Positions 19,548 through 28,142 of a stretch of DNA of 64,000 bases are shown here, piece after piece. The notes under the pieces are model-generated. The model worked only from the letters and a program-made list of their open reading frames with translations, ran no database searches and was not told where the DNA came from. The stretch covers positions 1,922,001 through 1,986,000 of the forward strand of contig LARU01000002.1 of assembly GCA_001274695.2 (NCBI GenBank), written 5' to 3'. Each line of letters begins with the position of its first letter. The stretch's first letter is position 1. The stretch comes from Azoarcus sp. PA01 (GTDB taxonomy: Bacteria; Pseudomonadota; Gammaproteobacteria; Burkholderiales; Rhodocyclaceae). A program made the translations under genes and the position numbers.

Positions 19548-19993
19548 CACAGCACCTGTCTCATGGTTACGCTGATGTCGCCGAAAGTCATGTTGGGCGC
19601 GACGAAAGGCACCAGCGAGACGAACTGATATCCGGCGATCGTCACGCTTACCAGGTTGATCACCCCGCTTCCCGTCGCCTGGTTCTGATGAGTCGTCGGA
19701 TTGCTGATCTGGTCATGGACCTGAATGTGATCAGTTGTCAGACCGGGAGCGAGAGGGCTTCCGCTGCACGTGCGATTGCCATATACCGCGAGGCATTTGG
19801 CGGTGCCCGATCCCTCCCCGGGGCCTTTTTGCGTCAAATAGCGGGCGGCATCGCGAGCCGATTTGGCGAGCGTGTTGTACTGGTACATTGCCCGACCGAA
19901 TTCGGTGATGCCGAACGCCATCAACAAGAGCGGGATCATTACGAGAGCAAGTTCGACAGCTACCGCGCCACGCTGTCTATGTCGCGTTCTCAT
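19547..19993 (-). CDS. tadF: TadE/TadF-like pseudopilin
   Basis: 148 residues with leader MRTRHRQRGAVAVELALVMI: a positively charged start, then the Gly-Ala cleavage region and a membrane helix with a Glu, as in TadE/F/G minor pilins. The tail has two Cys residues (KCLAVYGNRTC). It sits nine bases after the TadG-like gene and overlaps the next gene by one base. Calling it F rather than E is by position only. Confidence 0.82.
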   Translation of the reverse strand: MRTRHRQRGAVAVELALVMIPLLLMAFGITEFGRAMYQYNTLAKSARDAARYLTQKGPGEGSGTAKCLAVYGNRTCSGSPLAPGLTTDHIQVHDQISNPTTHQNQATGSGVINLVSVTIAGYQFVSLVPFVAPNMTFGDISVTMRQVL

Positions 19994-20002
19994 CGTCGTG
20001 CC

Positions 20003-21268
20003 CTATTGGACAAGTGATGGTACAAGCGGCCCGATGCTGCCCGGGCCCCCCACTGAGCCGGACGTGGCGCACGGACTCGATGGATCGGTCGCGCTGCCGC
20101 GGTATTCCAGCCAGACCTCTTCCCCTGAAGCAGGACCGTTGTCATTGGTCAGGGGATGGAGCATCAGTACACAGGCATAGCCGAGAATCGGAACCGTCTG
20201 CGGATTCGAGGTTTTCCAACTCTCGCAGTCGACGACCGGCACCACTACGGTTCGGCGATCTGCACCGAAACTCCGGTGCTCCGCCTGCCCAAGCGGCCGA
20301 TAACCGCCTGTCAGATCGGGCCCTTGATAGGGGCTGTATTGCGACCGCGCAGTGCGATAGTTCGAAATGCCGCCGGCGCCTGCGTAGGCGTTGAACTTCG
20401 CGGGCCACGACGCGGCGGTGTAGCTCATTCCGGTCCAGTCGGGCGGCGCGGAACTGAACGAATCGCTGCCTTTGTAAAGACCGAAACGTGTGTTCCACGC
20501 TTTGCCGAGCGACGCGATATTGCCCTGTTGCCCGACTTGCGTTCCCGTGCCTGCAGGCGGAAGGGCGCATTGCCCCGAACCTTTCAGGATATCGGCGAGT
20601 TCACTCGCGCCTCCGCCGTCGTTCGGACTGAAGTCGATCCAGTCGAAACTCCCCGTTGCCGATTCGGTCAGCTTGCTCGTTACCCATTGGCCGACTTGAA
20701 GACCGTCGAGCGGAGAACTGACGGGTGCCGCAGGCGGCTTGCACAGACCAATCGGAATTGCACAACTAGTCTGAGCATTGCGCAAAGTGGCAACCGCATA
20801 GGCCGAAACATCCTTCGGGCCTTGCCCCAGGACTTGCATGAACCAGGGAGGAATGTCCTCGGCGCGGGCGATGCACATGACGAACCGGGAGTTCACGTCG
20901 GCGCTTCCGCTTGGCTGATAGGCCGAGTTGGGCGCGAGCGCGGTGTAGAACCGGATGTCCCCGGGAGCAATCGAAATTGCAGTGTCCTGGAAGTCGTGTG
21001 AATTCCGCGCTGCGACCGCAGTTCCGGCGGCGACCGCGTTATCCAGATAGCTTGCAGAGCAGGTCCCGGCAGAAGGATCGCACGTGAGTTCGCGCGAGGC
21101 GGCCAGCGCGCAGGCATCGGCTGCGTTCTGCAGCTCTGTCTTATTCACGTAGAGGTGGCTGAGGTCGAGCGCGAGGCCCGCGAAGCCGACTAGCGCCACG
21201 AGTGAAAGGGCCGTGATGATCGCGACCACCCCGCGCTGTGAGCGTGGGGAGGCGATTCGATTCCGCAT
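20003..21268 (-). CDS. tadG: TadG-like Tad pilus protein
   Basis: 421 residues from ATG 21268, chosen for the GGAGGACC nine bases upstream. The N-terminus RSQRGVVAIITALSLVALVG and the following LDLSHLYVNKTELQNAADACALA are the hallmark of TadG-like proteins (pilin-like helix, then an alanine-rich adhesive segment). The rest is a long periplasmic domain with several Cys residues that I do not recognise. It is thought to anchor or initiate the pilus. Confidence 0.87.
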   Translation of the reverse strand: MRNRIASPRSQRGVVAIITALSLVALVGFAGLALDLSHLYVNKTELQNAADACALAASRELTCDPSAGTCSASYLDNAVAAGTAVAARNSHDFQDTAISIAPGDIRFYTALAPNSAYQPSGSADVNSRFVMCIARAEDIPPWFMQVLGQGPKDVSAYAVATLRNAQTSCAIPIGLCKPPAAPVSSPLDGLQVGQWVTSKLTESATGSFDWIDFSPNDGGGASELADILKGSGQCALPPAGTGTQVGQQGNIASLGKAWNTRFGLYKGSDSFSSAPPDWTGMSYTAASWPAKFNAYAGAGGISNYRTARSQYSPYQGPDLTGGYRPLGQAEHRSFGADRRTVVVPVVDCESWKTSNPQTVPILGYACVLMLHPLTNDNGPASGEEVWLEYRGSATDPSSPCATSGSVGGPGSIGPLVPSLVQ

Positions 21269-21294
21269 GGCAATGGTCCTCCGCCGCCGTTTGC

Positions 21295-21573
21295 TCAACG
21301 GCCGATGCTGATGTTGTTCTGGACTTGTGGGGCGGGCGCCTGGTCCGCCTGGGTAAAGCTCTTGGCATATTCGCCCATCGCACCCTGCGCCGCCTTGCCG
21401 TCGATACCAGCGACGGGATCGGCGTTTTTTGACGCGTCAGGGGAGATGATTTGCTGCGCCGCGGCCACGCGTGCGGCTTCACCGAAGCGCGAATCCCAGT
21501 TCGGCGAGGTCGCGACACAGCCCGTAAGGGCGAGCGCTGCGAGGGGAACAGCCAGTCTTAAGAATGTGTTCAT
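21295..21573 (-). CDS. Small Tad-locus lipoprotein
   Basis: 92 residues from ATG 21573 (GAGGAG upstream) with a lipobox: LAVPLAALALTGC. The mature part is short, polar and alanine/glutamine-rich (APAPQVQNNISIGR at the end). It sits between the secretin and TadG genes, where many tad loci carry a small lipoprotein assumed to help secretin placement. I recognise no specific family. Confidence 0.75.
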   Translation of the reverse strand: MNTFLRLAVPLAALALTGCVATSPNWDSRFGEAARVAAAQQIISPDASKNADPVAGIDGKAAQGAMGEYAKSFTQADQAPAPQVQNNISIGR

Positions 21574-21583
21574 GGTTGGCTCC

Positions 21584-23290
21584 TCATTTCGGCTCAAAGC
21601 CGCCACCGGCGGAATTTTCCGCGCCGGGCAAGAGATCAGGATGGTCTGCCGGAGCGCGCCCCTCGCCTTCGAGCTTCCCGCGCCAGATCACATCGCTGCG
21701 GCTCGGCTCGACGTAGTTGTCGGTCGGCAGCACATAGTTGTCCGGCAGCGGCTTGACCAGGCGCGGGGTGATGACGAATACGAGTTCCGAGCGGTCGGTC
21801 TGGAACTCGGTGCTGCGGAACAGCGCGCCGATCACGGGCAGCTCGCCGAGGAACGGGAAGGCCTTGATGTTCGTCGTCGCGTTGTTCTTGATCAGCCCGC
21901 CGATCGCGAAACTCTGGCCGTCCTTGAGCTGAACCGTCGTGAAGGCGCGACGCGTCGTGAAGGACGGCAGGATTGCGATACCGCTGACGCCCGGTGCGCT
22001 GAGGCCGACGCCTTCGCGGTTCAATTCGGACACCTCCGGCCGCACTTCGAGATTGATGCGCCCGCCGTCAAGCACGGTCGGCGTGAATTTCACCGAAACG
22101 CCGAATTCCTTCTCTTCCAGCGTGACGCTGCGTCCGCCATCGCTCCCCGATTGTTCCACCGGAATGAAGATCTTGCCGCCGGCGAGGAAGCTGCCTTCCT
22201 GCCCGCTGATCGCCATGACCGTCGGTTCGGCGAGAATCTTGACGAGACCGTCGGTCTTTTGCATGTCGAGGCCGTAATTCGTGACGGCTTTGCCCGGCAC
22301 CGTTCCAAATTCGGTCGTGTATTTCACGAGACCGTCGGGAGTCACCTCACTGGTGATGTTTCCGGCGGCGCCGATAGCGGACGGAACCGTTCCGCCAACG
22401 ACAGTGCCGACCGAGCTGAGAGGAACGCCGTTCGGACCCGCCCCGGTGATCTGTCCGAGCGATCCCGCTCCGCCGCCGAAGATCCCGGCGAGGAAGCGGA
22501 TCATCGATCCGTCGGTATAGGCGCGCGAGAAGTCGATGCCGAAGCGATCGAGCACCGCTTTCGAAATCTCTGCGACCTTGACTTCGAGCATCACCTGCTG
22601 CGGAGCGCCGACGTTGAGCATGTTCAGGACCCGGGCATTGCGTCCGTTCTCGCTGCCGCCCACGTATGCCGAAGCGATTTCGACCGCGCGACTCACCTTC
22701 GTCGCGTCGCTGACCATGCCGGTGAGCACCAGCGAGTCGTACGCCGAACTCACTTTAATGTCCTTCTCGTCGGGCAGCAGCGTCGCGAGCACGCCCTGCA
22801 CCGAAGTCACATCCATTGCAACCGTCACGTCGAGCGCGGTGCAGCCGCCCGAGCGGTCGACGAGCACGACGTTCGTCGAGCCGACGCTCTTGCCGAGCAG
22901 ATAGATCTCGTTCGGGCTCAACAGCAGCACGTCGACCTGCGCGACGCCGGGCCGGCCGTCGCTCTGCTTCGCCGCCTGTCCGCCTTTGTCGTCCTTTACC
23001 GGTTCCGTCGTCGGGCGCGCGGCCTGCGCGTTGTCGGGATTACCGAGCAGGATGCGGGTCACCGGGACTTCGGGCCGGATCACCGACGACTTGCCGACCG
23101 GGATCGTGACCATCGGGGCGATTTCGACGCGTCCGCAAGGCGAACCGTTGGTCGCCGCGACGCTGACCCTCGACGCCGCGGGCGACGAGCCGATCGCGGC
23201 CTGCGTCGAGACCGGCAGCATCAGCGCCAGCGCGACGGCAGCGCCGGCCCGTATCGAGCGATGACGTATGTATAGGTTGTTCGTGCTCAT
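21584..23290 (-). CDS. rcpA: Tad outer-membrane secretin (RcpA/CpaC)
   Basis: 568 residues from ATG 23290. After a signal peptide come the N-terminal pilus/secretin domain (GKSSVIRPEVPVTRILLGNP, then SPNEIYLLGKSVGSTNVVLVD), BON-like repeats and a secretin core with VEVKVAEISK-type sequence (MLEVKVAEISKAVLDRFGID), EGSFLAGGKIFIP and the closing LKDGQSFAIGGLIKN and LPVIGALFRS. It forms the outer-membrane channel for the Flp pilus. The gene lies 35 bases after cpaB. Confidence 0.94.
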   Translation of the reverse strand: MSTNNLYIRHRSIRAGAAVALALMLPVSTQAAIGSSPAASRVSVAATNGSPCGRVEIAPMVTIPVGKSSVIRPEVPVTRILLGNPDNAQAARPTTEPVKDDKGGQAAKQSDGRPGVAQVDVLLLSPNEIYLLGKSVGSTNVVLVDRSGGCTALDVTVAMDVTSVQGVLATLLPDEKDIKVSSAYDSLVLTGMVSDATKVSRAVEIASAYVGGSENGRNARVLNMLNVGAPQQVMLEVKVAEISKAVLDRFGIDFSRAYTDGSMIRFLAGIFGGGAGSLGQITGAGPNGVPLSSVGTVVGGTVPSAIGAAGNITSEVTPDGLVKYTTEFGTVPGKAVTNYGLDMQKTDGLVKILAEPTVMAISGQEGSFLAGGKIFIPVEQSGSDGGRSVTLEEKEFGVSVKFTPTVLDGGRINLEVRPEVSELNREGVGLSAPGVSGIAILPSFTTRRAFTTVQLKDGQSFAIGGLIKNNATTNIKAFPFLGELPVIGALFRSTEFQTDRSELVFVITPRLVKPLPDNYVLPTDNYVEPSRSDVIWRGKLEGEGRAPADHPDLLPGAENSAGGGFEPK

Positions 23291-23325
23291 GATGTTCCCT
23301 GCGCTCGGCAATCGGTTGGAAGCGA

Positions 23326-24165
23326 TTAGAAGCATTCGTTGACCTTGGAGACGCCGCGGATCACCTCGACGCAGACCTGCTGCGGCGGGGGGGCAGGGGG
23401 TTTGGCAGCAACCCGGCGTGGGGCAGCACGCTTGGCTGGCGGTGCTGCGGGAGGCTCTTCCGGCGTGCGCAGCAGCATCGCTTTCGTGATGCCCGCAGTG
23501 TCCGTCGGGTTCGAGTCGATCTGGTTGCGCAGCACCAGCGACAGGTTGCCGACGCTGCGCGCGAGGTCGAGCCGCTCGGCCTGTTCGGGAGTGACTTCGA
23601 GCGTCACCGCGTTGACGACTTTCGGCTTCGTCTCGTCGCGGTTCGCTTCCTGCGCGACGGCGAGCACGAGGATGCGTTCGAGGACGATCTTCGAGATCAT
23701 CTGGTCCGCGTTGTTGCGGTTCGCACCGGTGTTCTCGGTGTTGACCATGATGTCGACGTAGTTGCCGGGAAGCGTGAAGCCGGCGACGCCGATGACGTCA
23801 TTGACGCGCACCGTGATCGCGCGCTTGCCTTCGGGCACGACCGCGGACAGGCCGCCTTTCGTGCCTTCGGGGGCGAGGCGTGATTCGAGCACCGGCTCGC
23901 CGGGCTGAATGCCGGTGATCGCGACGCGGCCATCGAGCTGCGCGACATCGTTGAATGCGCCGGCCGGGATGCTGCCCGACGGCCATTCGACGAGGCGGAT
24001 CGCCTCGGGCGCGATGCGGCTGCCGAGCTGCAGCTCGACTGCCGCGACGGCGATGCGATTGCCGTCGCCGGCGGACTTCGCCTGCAGCCAGCGCGTGCCG
24101 AGCACGACCGCCGCAAGGCCGGCGAGCATCGCGACCAGAAGAAAGCCCATCCCTTTTGCCTTCAT
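23326..24165 (-). CDS. cpaB: Tad pilus assembly protein CpaB/RcpC
   Basis: 279 residues. ATG 24165 is preferred over ATG 24171 because AAGGGG is spaced six bases from it. One N-terminal helix is followed by a SAF/RcpC domain (GSRIAPEAIRLVEWPSGSIP, then VPEGKRAITVRVNDVIGVAG and FTLPGNYVDIMV). The C-terminus is Pro/Ala/Lys-rich and ends in QQVCVEVIRGVSKVNECF with two Cys residues. It is a periplasmic partner of the secretin. Confidence 0.92.
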   Translation of the reverse strand: MKAKGMGFLLVAMLAGLAAVVLGTRWLQAKSAGDGNRIAVAAVELQLGSRIAPEAIRLVEWPSGSIPAGAFNDVAQLDGRVAITGIQPGEPVLESRLAPEGTKGGLSAVVPEGKRAITVRVNDVIGVAGFTLPGNYVDIMVNTENTGANRNNADQMISKIVLERILVLAVAQEANRDETKPKVVNAVTLEVTPEQAERLDLARSVGNLSLVLRNQIDSNPTDTAGITKAMLLRTPEEPPAAPPAKRAAPRRVAAKPPAPPPQQVCVEVIRGVSKVNECF

Positions 24166-24287
24166 GTGCATCCCCTTGTTTCATGTCGCGGCGCACGCCC
24201 GGCGACCGGGCAAAGCCCACGGTGCTGCTCCGGTGAAACCGGCGACCGCCACTGCGGCCGCCGGCCCCCCCTCCCCCGGTTCGCGCC

Positions 24288-25595
24288 CTATCGGGTGGCG
24301 AAGTAGTTATGCCACGCCCAGTCCAGCGCTTCCGGCGTCAGGCGCGCCGGTTCGCCGAGGTAGCGGGCGAGATCGGCGATCTGATTCACCAGGTCGCGCG
24401 GGTAGCACGCGAGCAACGGCTGCCCGTGCGCCTTGTGGTAATCGTTCAACAGCATCCGGAACGCGGCCTCGTCGAACGGCACGCCGCGCACGTCGCAGAC
24501 TCGCGTGAAAATCTCCCGGTATTCGTGCTCGTCCATCGGCCCGATGTGGATCTTGTAGCCGAGCCGGCGCAGGAAAGCCGGATCGGCGACGTCCGCCGGC
24601 ATCAGGTTCGTCGAGAACACCAGCACGACGTCGAACGGGAGCGCGAACTTCGTGCCGCTGTGCAGCGCGAGGTAGTCGTGATGCCGGTCCATCGGCACGA
24701 TCCAGCGGTTCATCAGCTGTTCGGGCGTGACGATCTGGCGGCCGAGGTCGTCGACGACGAACAGCCCGTTGTTCGCCTTCACGTGCGGCGGCGCCTGGTA
24801 GAAGCCGCTGCTCGCGTCGTAGTCGAGGTCGAGCATGCGCAGCGTCAGCTCGCCCCCGGTAATCGCGACCGGCCGCTTGCAGCGCACCCAGCGCAGGTCC
24901 GGCCGCATCAGGTTGTCGAGCGCGGCAGGGCGGCAGTCGTCCTCGACCGGCGTGTGGATCAGCGGGTCGAACACTTGGATGATCTCGCCATCGACGAGGA
25001 TCGCGTGCGGCACGGCGATGTCGCCGTCGAGCAGCAGCGCGAGCCGCTCGGCGAGATATGTCTTGCCGGCGCCGGCCGGGCCGTACAGGAACAGCGCGCG
25101 GCCGGAACCCATCGCCGCGCCGAGCTGGTCGCGCACGTCCGGCTTGATGATCAGGCCGCGGAACGCTTCGTTCACGCCGTCGCGCGTCACCCGCATCTTC
25201 GTCACCGACTGCCGCTCGACCTGCGCGACATAGGCGGCGAGGCCGACCGGTGCGGCGCCGGCGTATTTGCAGCGGCCGAGGTATTCGACCGCGCGGGCGC
25301 GACCGGCGTCGGTCAGTTCATACAGGATGTCGCCGTCCGTCTCGCCGCGGCGCAGCACTTCGCACAGCCGCTCCGCGCGCATGAACGCGAGCAGGCTTTC
25401 GAGCACCGTCGCCGGCAGGCGCATCTGCTGCGACAGCTCGGTCAGGCGCAGCTGGCCGCGCACGAACAGCAGCTTCGCCGCGAGCTCGACGAGGAACAGC
25501 AGCGGCAGGCCGGTCTCTTCGAGCGTGCGCGGCGCGCGCGGGAACGCGGCGGCTTCGTCGAGGGGAATCACGCGGGCGGAGGACGGTGCGTTCAT
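24288..25595 (-). CDS. AAA ATPase of the Tad locus with N-terminal winged-helix-like region
   Basis: 435 residues from ATG 25595. Residues about 35-130 resemble a winged helix (LTELSQQMRLPATVLESLLA). The C-terminal AAA domain has Walker A LYGPAGAGKTYLAERL, Walker B GLFVVDDLG, and a sensor-1-like VVLVFSTNLM. It lies between the prepilin peptidase and CpaB genes, all on one strand. It is not one of the classic Caulobacter or Aggregatibacter Tad proteins. Its role is unknown; remodelling of a Tad complex or regulation by DNA binding are both possible. Confidence 0.82.
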   Translation of the reverse strand: MNAPSSARVIPLDEAAAFPRAPRTLEETGLPLLFLVELAAKLLFVRGQLRLTELSQQMRLPATVLESLLAFMRAERLCEVLRRGETDGDILYELTDAGRARAVEYLGRCKYAGAAPVGLAAYVAQVERQSVTKMRVTRDGVNEAFRGLIIKPDVRDQLGAAMGSGRALFLYGPAGAGKTYLAERLALLLDGDIAVPHAILVDGEIIQVFDPLIHTPVEDDCRPAALDNLMRPDLRWVRCKRPVAITGGELTLRMLDLDYDASSGFYQAPPHVKANNGLFVVDDLGRQIVTPEQLMNRWIVPMDRHHDYLALHSGTKFALPFDVVLVFSTNLMPADVADPAFLRRLGYKIHIGPMDEHEYREIFTRVCDVRGVPFDEAAFRMLLNDYHKAHGQPLLACYPRDLVNQIADLARYLGEPARLTPEALDWAWHNYFATR

Positions 25596-25618
25596 GACGA
25601 GTTCCGACAAAGTTCGAT

Positions 25619-26182
25619 TCAGCTCAACGCCCAACCGCCGGAGCGCACGAGGATCAGTTGCAGCACGACGCCGGCGGCGATTGCGACCGCGTACGGCATG
25701 CGCCCCGCCGTCTGCGCGAGCGGTTCGAAGCGTGGGCTCTCGCCGCCGGCGGCGCGGACCGCGCTCGTCGTCAGCATGAAGCGCAGGTTCGCCGCGAGCT
25801 GCCGGAACGAGCGCTGCCACAGCGCCATGCCGATCGCGAGCACGCCGCCAGCGAGGAATGTCAGCACGACGACACCGAATGTCTGGTGGGGGCCGAGAAA
25901 CGCGCCAACCATCATCATCAGCTTGACGTCGCCGGCTCCCATCGCGCGCAGCGCGTAGAGGGGAAACAGCGCTGCGAAGCCGACGGCGATTCCGGCGAGG
26001 CCGGACGCCAAGCCGATTTCGCTAGTTTCCTGTGCCAGCGCATAACTGCCGGGCCGCACAGTTAATTGAAGTAGAAGTCCTACGCAAAGGCCCAGCAGCA
26101 CTAGATGGTTCGGTATCCGGCGCGTACTGAGATCGTGCGCAACCGCGAGACCCAGTAGGACGATAAGCGCTGAAAAAAGCAT
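25619..26182 (-). CDS. cpaA: Prepilin peptidase CpaA/TadV
   Basis: 187 residues, about six membrane helices, with the two aspartates of the GxGD peptidase family in AVAHDLSTRRIPNHL and MGAGDVKLMMM. The N-terminal methylase domain of PilD-type enzymes is missing, as is normal for CpaA. It cleaves the leaders of both Flp pilins and the TadE/F/G pseudopilins encoded beside it. GGAAG precedes the ATG. Confidence 0.94.
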   Translation of the reverse strand: MLFSALIVLLGLAVAHDLSTRRIPNHLVLLGLCVGLLLQLTVRPGSYALAQETSEIGLASGLAGIAVGFAALFPLYALRAMGAGDVKLMMMVGAFLGPHQTFGVVVLTFLAGGVLAIGMALWQRSFRQLAANLRFMLTTSAVRAAGGESPRFEPLAQTAGRMPYAVAIAAGVVLQLILVRSGGWALS

Positions 26183-26284
26183 GAGTCTGCTTCCGAGAAA
26201 TGGACTACTTGTGACGGATAATGTTCGCGGGGAAGTACTTGCCCGGAAGGCGAGTACTTCCGAAGGTAGACTTTGCGTGGAGCC

Positions 26285-26464
26285 TCAAGTAGCAGCAGGC
26301 TTATTCAGCTTGGTCGCGATGTATTGAAAGATTTCATCAAGTTTCACGCCGATTTGAGTTGCACCGATGATGATCATTACGGCGATCAAGGAAGCAATTA
26401 GTCCATATTCAATCGCCGTCACACCTTCCTCATCGCGAACAAACCGCTTCATCATTTCCAGCAT
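26285..26464 (-). CDS. flp2: Flp-type pilin (second copy)
   Basis: 59 residues from ATG 26464 (AAGGAG upstream). The leader ends RDEEG and the mature pilin begins VTAIEYGLIASLIAVMIII, matching the Flp motif with Glu at position 5 followed by Tyr. It is the second of two pilin genes and differs in its tail (FQYIATKLNKPAAT). Overlong upstream frame is excluded because it lacks a ribosome site. Confidence 0.92.
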   Translation of the reverse strand: MLEMMKRFVRDEEGVTAIEYGLIASLIAVMIIIGATQIGVKLDEIFQYIATKLNKPAAT

Positions 26465-26577
26465 GGTCATCTCCTTCATCAAGTAAACGCCGGACCTCCC
26501 GGCAACCAACCGGAGCGGGAGGCCCGTTCCGGGAAAATGCTGCGAGGTTTTCGCCCCGCAGTGAAACCGTCGCTTCA

Positions 26578-26769
26578 TCACGCGATTGCGGCTGTAACCT
26601 TCGCCGCGACGCCGTCATAGAGCGTTTTTACGTTGCCGCCGAGCAGGCCGACCGAACCCACGATCGCCCCGAAGATCAGCGCCGCGAGCAGCGCGTATTC
26701 GATCGATGTGACGCCGCCCTGGTCTTCGATGAATCCTTTCAGCAGTCTGGCAATTCGCTTGGTTTTCAT
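26578..26769 (-). CDS. flp1: Flp-type pilin (first copy)
   Basis: 63 residues. Leader MKTKRIARLLKGFIEDQGG, mature start VTSIEYALLAALIFGAIVG, the standard Flp pilin with the conserved Glu-Tyr pair. It is the first gene of the operon and probably the major pilin. A -10-like TAATCT lies about 30 bases upstream with no good -35, and a conserved palindrome sits at 26875-26890, which suggests activator-dependent transcription. Confidence 0.94.
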   Translation of the reverse strand: MKTKRIARLLKGFIEDQGGVTSIEYALLAALIFGAIVGSVGLLGGNVKTLYDGVAAKVTAAIA

Positions 26770-26846
26770 CGCTTTTGTCCTGTCCTGCGGCTTGACTTCA
26801 GATTAGGCGCCGGCCGGTTCGGCAACATCGGCAATTGCGCCCATTT

Positions 26847-27239
26847 TCAGTAGTCATATGCGCCGCAGGTGCTTGTGACATTTGTCATGGCTTGGGAGCC
26901 TGCTGCGGGGCGGCGGCCGGAATGACGATCGACGCTGGCTTCAGTTCTTTCTCGGTGAAATCCGTGAATGTCCGCTGCCGACGTCACGGAAGCGTTCGCG
27001 CCAAGCGCCTCCGAATCGAACGCCGCCGCTTCGTCTCGGTTTTCATGCATCGGCATCCGCAGCAGAACCAGCACCGCGATGACGCTTTCGGCGACGCTGA
27101 ACAGCAGCTTGCTCGTCATGCCGGTTTCGGCGAACGCGCCGAGGTGCGAGATTGCGAACAGCAGCAGCAGCGCCGAGAAAATCGCGCCGATCGTGGACTG
27201 GGTTTGCGGCGACAAGCTGTTTTTCTGCGTGTGGGTCAC
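26847..27239 (-). CDS. Small membrane protein of unknown function, possible C-terminal frameshift
   Basis: Starts with GTG 27239 (AGGAG seven bases upstream). Two hydrophobic stretches at residues about 16-37 and 42-62 suggest a two-helix inner-membrane protein. The open frame reads 130 residues, but its last 45 look unnatural. In the neighbouring frame the same DNA reads FTEKELKPASIVIPAAAPQQ and stops just before 26884, with higher G+C at third positions. I recognise no family. It lies between the flp genes and a receiver-domain gene. Confidence 0.6.
   Translation of the reverse strand: MTHTQKNSLSPQTQSTIGAIFSALLLLFAISHLGAFAETGMTSKLLFSVAESVIAVLVLLRMPMHENRDEAAAFDSEALGANASVTSAADIHGFHRERTEASVDRHSGRRPAAGSQAMTNVTSTCGAYDY
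26875..26890 (-). promoter_or_regulatory. Conserved palindromic site 1 (upstream of flp1)
   Basis: CCATGACAAATGTCAC on the minus strand, with palindromic core TGAC-N4-GTCA. It lies 106 bases upstream of the flp1 start. It matches sites at 27445 and 29296 at 14 of 16 positions. Confidence 0.6.
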
Positions 27240-27444
27240 GGTCTGTCTCCTGAAGCCGGGCGGGAATGACGGGCAAATGCGGCCGTTGATGCTCCTTCGG
27301 GGGCCGTGGCTGCGAGTCCGGGTGAGGATGCCGGTTACCGCCCGTCCGCGGCCCGTTTGGCATTTTCTCCATGTTCGCCCGAGGTTCCGGATTCGGCATC
27401 GGCTGATGCGACCAATCGGCGTGGCCGCGTTCGACCGGTTGCAC

Positions 27445-27460
27445 CCATGACAATTGTCAC
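27445..27460 (+). promoter_or_regulatory. Conserved palindromic site 2
   Basis: CCATGACAATTGTCAC. It lies 206 bases upstream of the GTG of the small membrane protein and 14 bases after the receiver-domain gene. Apart from this site I see nothing in 27240-27473. Confidence 0.6.
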
Positions 27461-27473
27461 GGGCTCCGGCGGT

Positions 27474-27872
27474 TCAGACGGCGGCCAGGCGGATCGCGGC
27501 GATCAGTTCATCGCCCGGCGCGGTTTTCGAAACGAAGCCGGCAGCGCCAAGGCGCTGCGCGCGCAGACGCGCGCGCGGCTCGCCGAGGCACGTGAAGACG
27601 ACGACGGCGGCATTGCAGCAAATGCGGAACAGCGGGATCAGCACGAGGCCGTCCTCGCCGCCCAGGTCGGCATCGAGGACGATGATGTGCGGGCGAACGG
27701 TTCGCGCGAGTTCGAGCGCCTGCCGGGCGGAGCGGGCCTGGCCGGTCACGCGCATCCGCGGGGCTTCGCTCTCGATCAGCGCCGTCACCCCCGAAAGGAT
27801 CACGCGCTGATCGTCGACGAGCAGGATTTCGATCGGCGGAGCCAAAGCGCTCGACAAGGTGACGTGCTCCAC
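27474..27872 (-). CDS. Single-domain response regulator (receiver only)
   Basis: About 132 residues. The receiver is complete: acidic pair in ILLVDDQRVI, phospho-acceptor Asp in IIVLDADLGGEDG, Thr in VVFTC and Lys in FVSKTAPGDEL. There is no output domain. GTG 27872 has no ribosome site; a TTG near 27857 has GGAG nine bases upstream, so the true start may be five codons in. The LVDDQRV..SGV style is that of NarL/LuxR regulators, as if the HTH part were lost. Likely acts by protein contact or as a phosphate sink near the tad genes. Confidence 0.75.
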   Translation of the reverse strand: MEHVTLSSALAPPIEILLVDDQRVILSGVTALIESEAPRMRVTGQARSARQALELARTVRPHIIVLDADLGGEDGLVLIPLFRICCNAAVVVFTCLGEPRARLRAQRLGAAGFVSKTAPGDELIAAIRLAAV

Positions 27873-28042
27873 GCGTGCGGCGACGGCCGCGAGGATTCAA
27901 CGATACCGGCGGGCTTGCAAGCTGCGCATGGGAGAACTCGACTGCACGGGGCATGACAACGCGACCGGGGAGCGCAGCTCTGGAGGCCGGGAATCGGAGT
28001 GTCGGAGCCCGGTAACCCAAGCGTCGGACGCCGGACAGCGCA

Positions 28043-28070
28043 GGTCGGGCGGCGCTTTGCTTATCCCGAC
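28043..28070. repeat. REP-like hairpin
   Basis: GTCGGG paired with CCCGAC around a GCTTTGC-type centre, the look of small REP palindromes. A second hairpin, GCGTGCCC-gtag-GGGCACGC (28118-28137), sits just after the Rpn gene stop and may act in termination. No gene is evident in 27873-28142. Confidence 0.4.
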
Positions 28071-28142
28071 ATGCGGCGATCGCGGCGGGGAGCAGGTCGA
28101 GCAGGAAGTGCCGGCGGCGTGCCCGTAGGGGCACGCGCCGGG

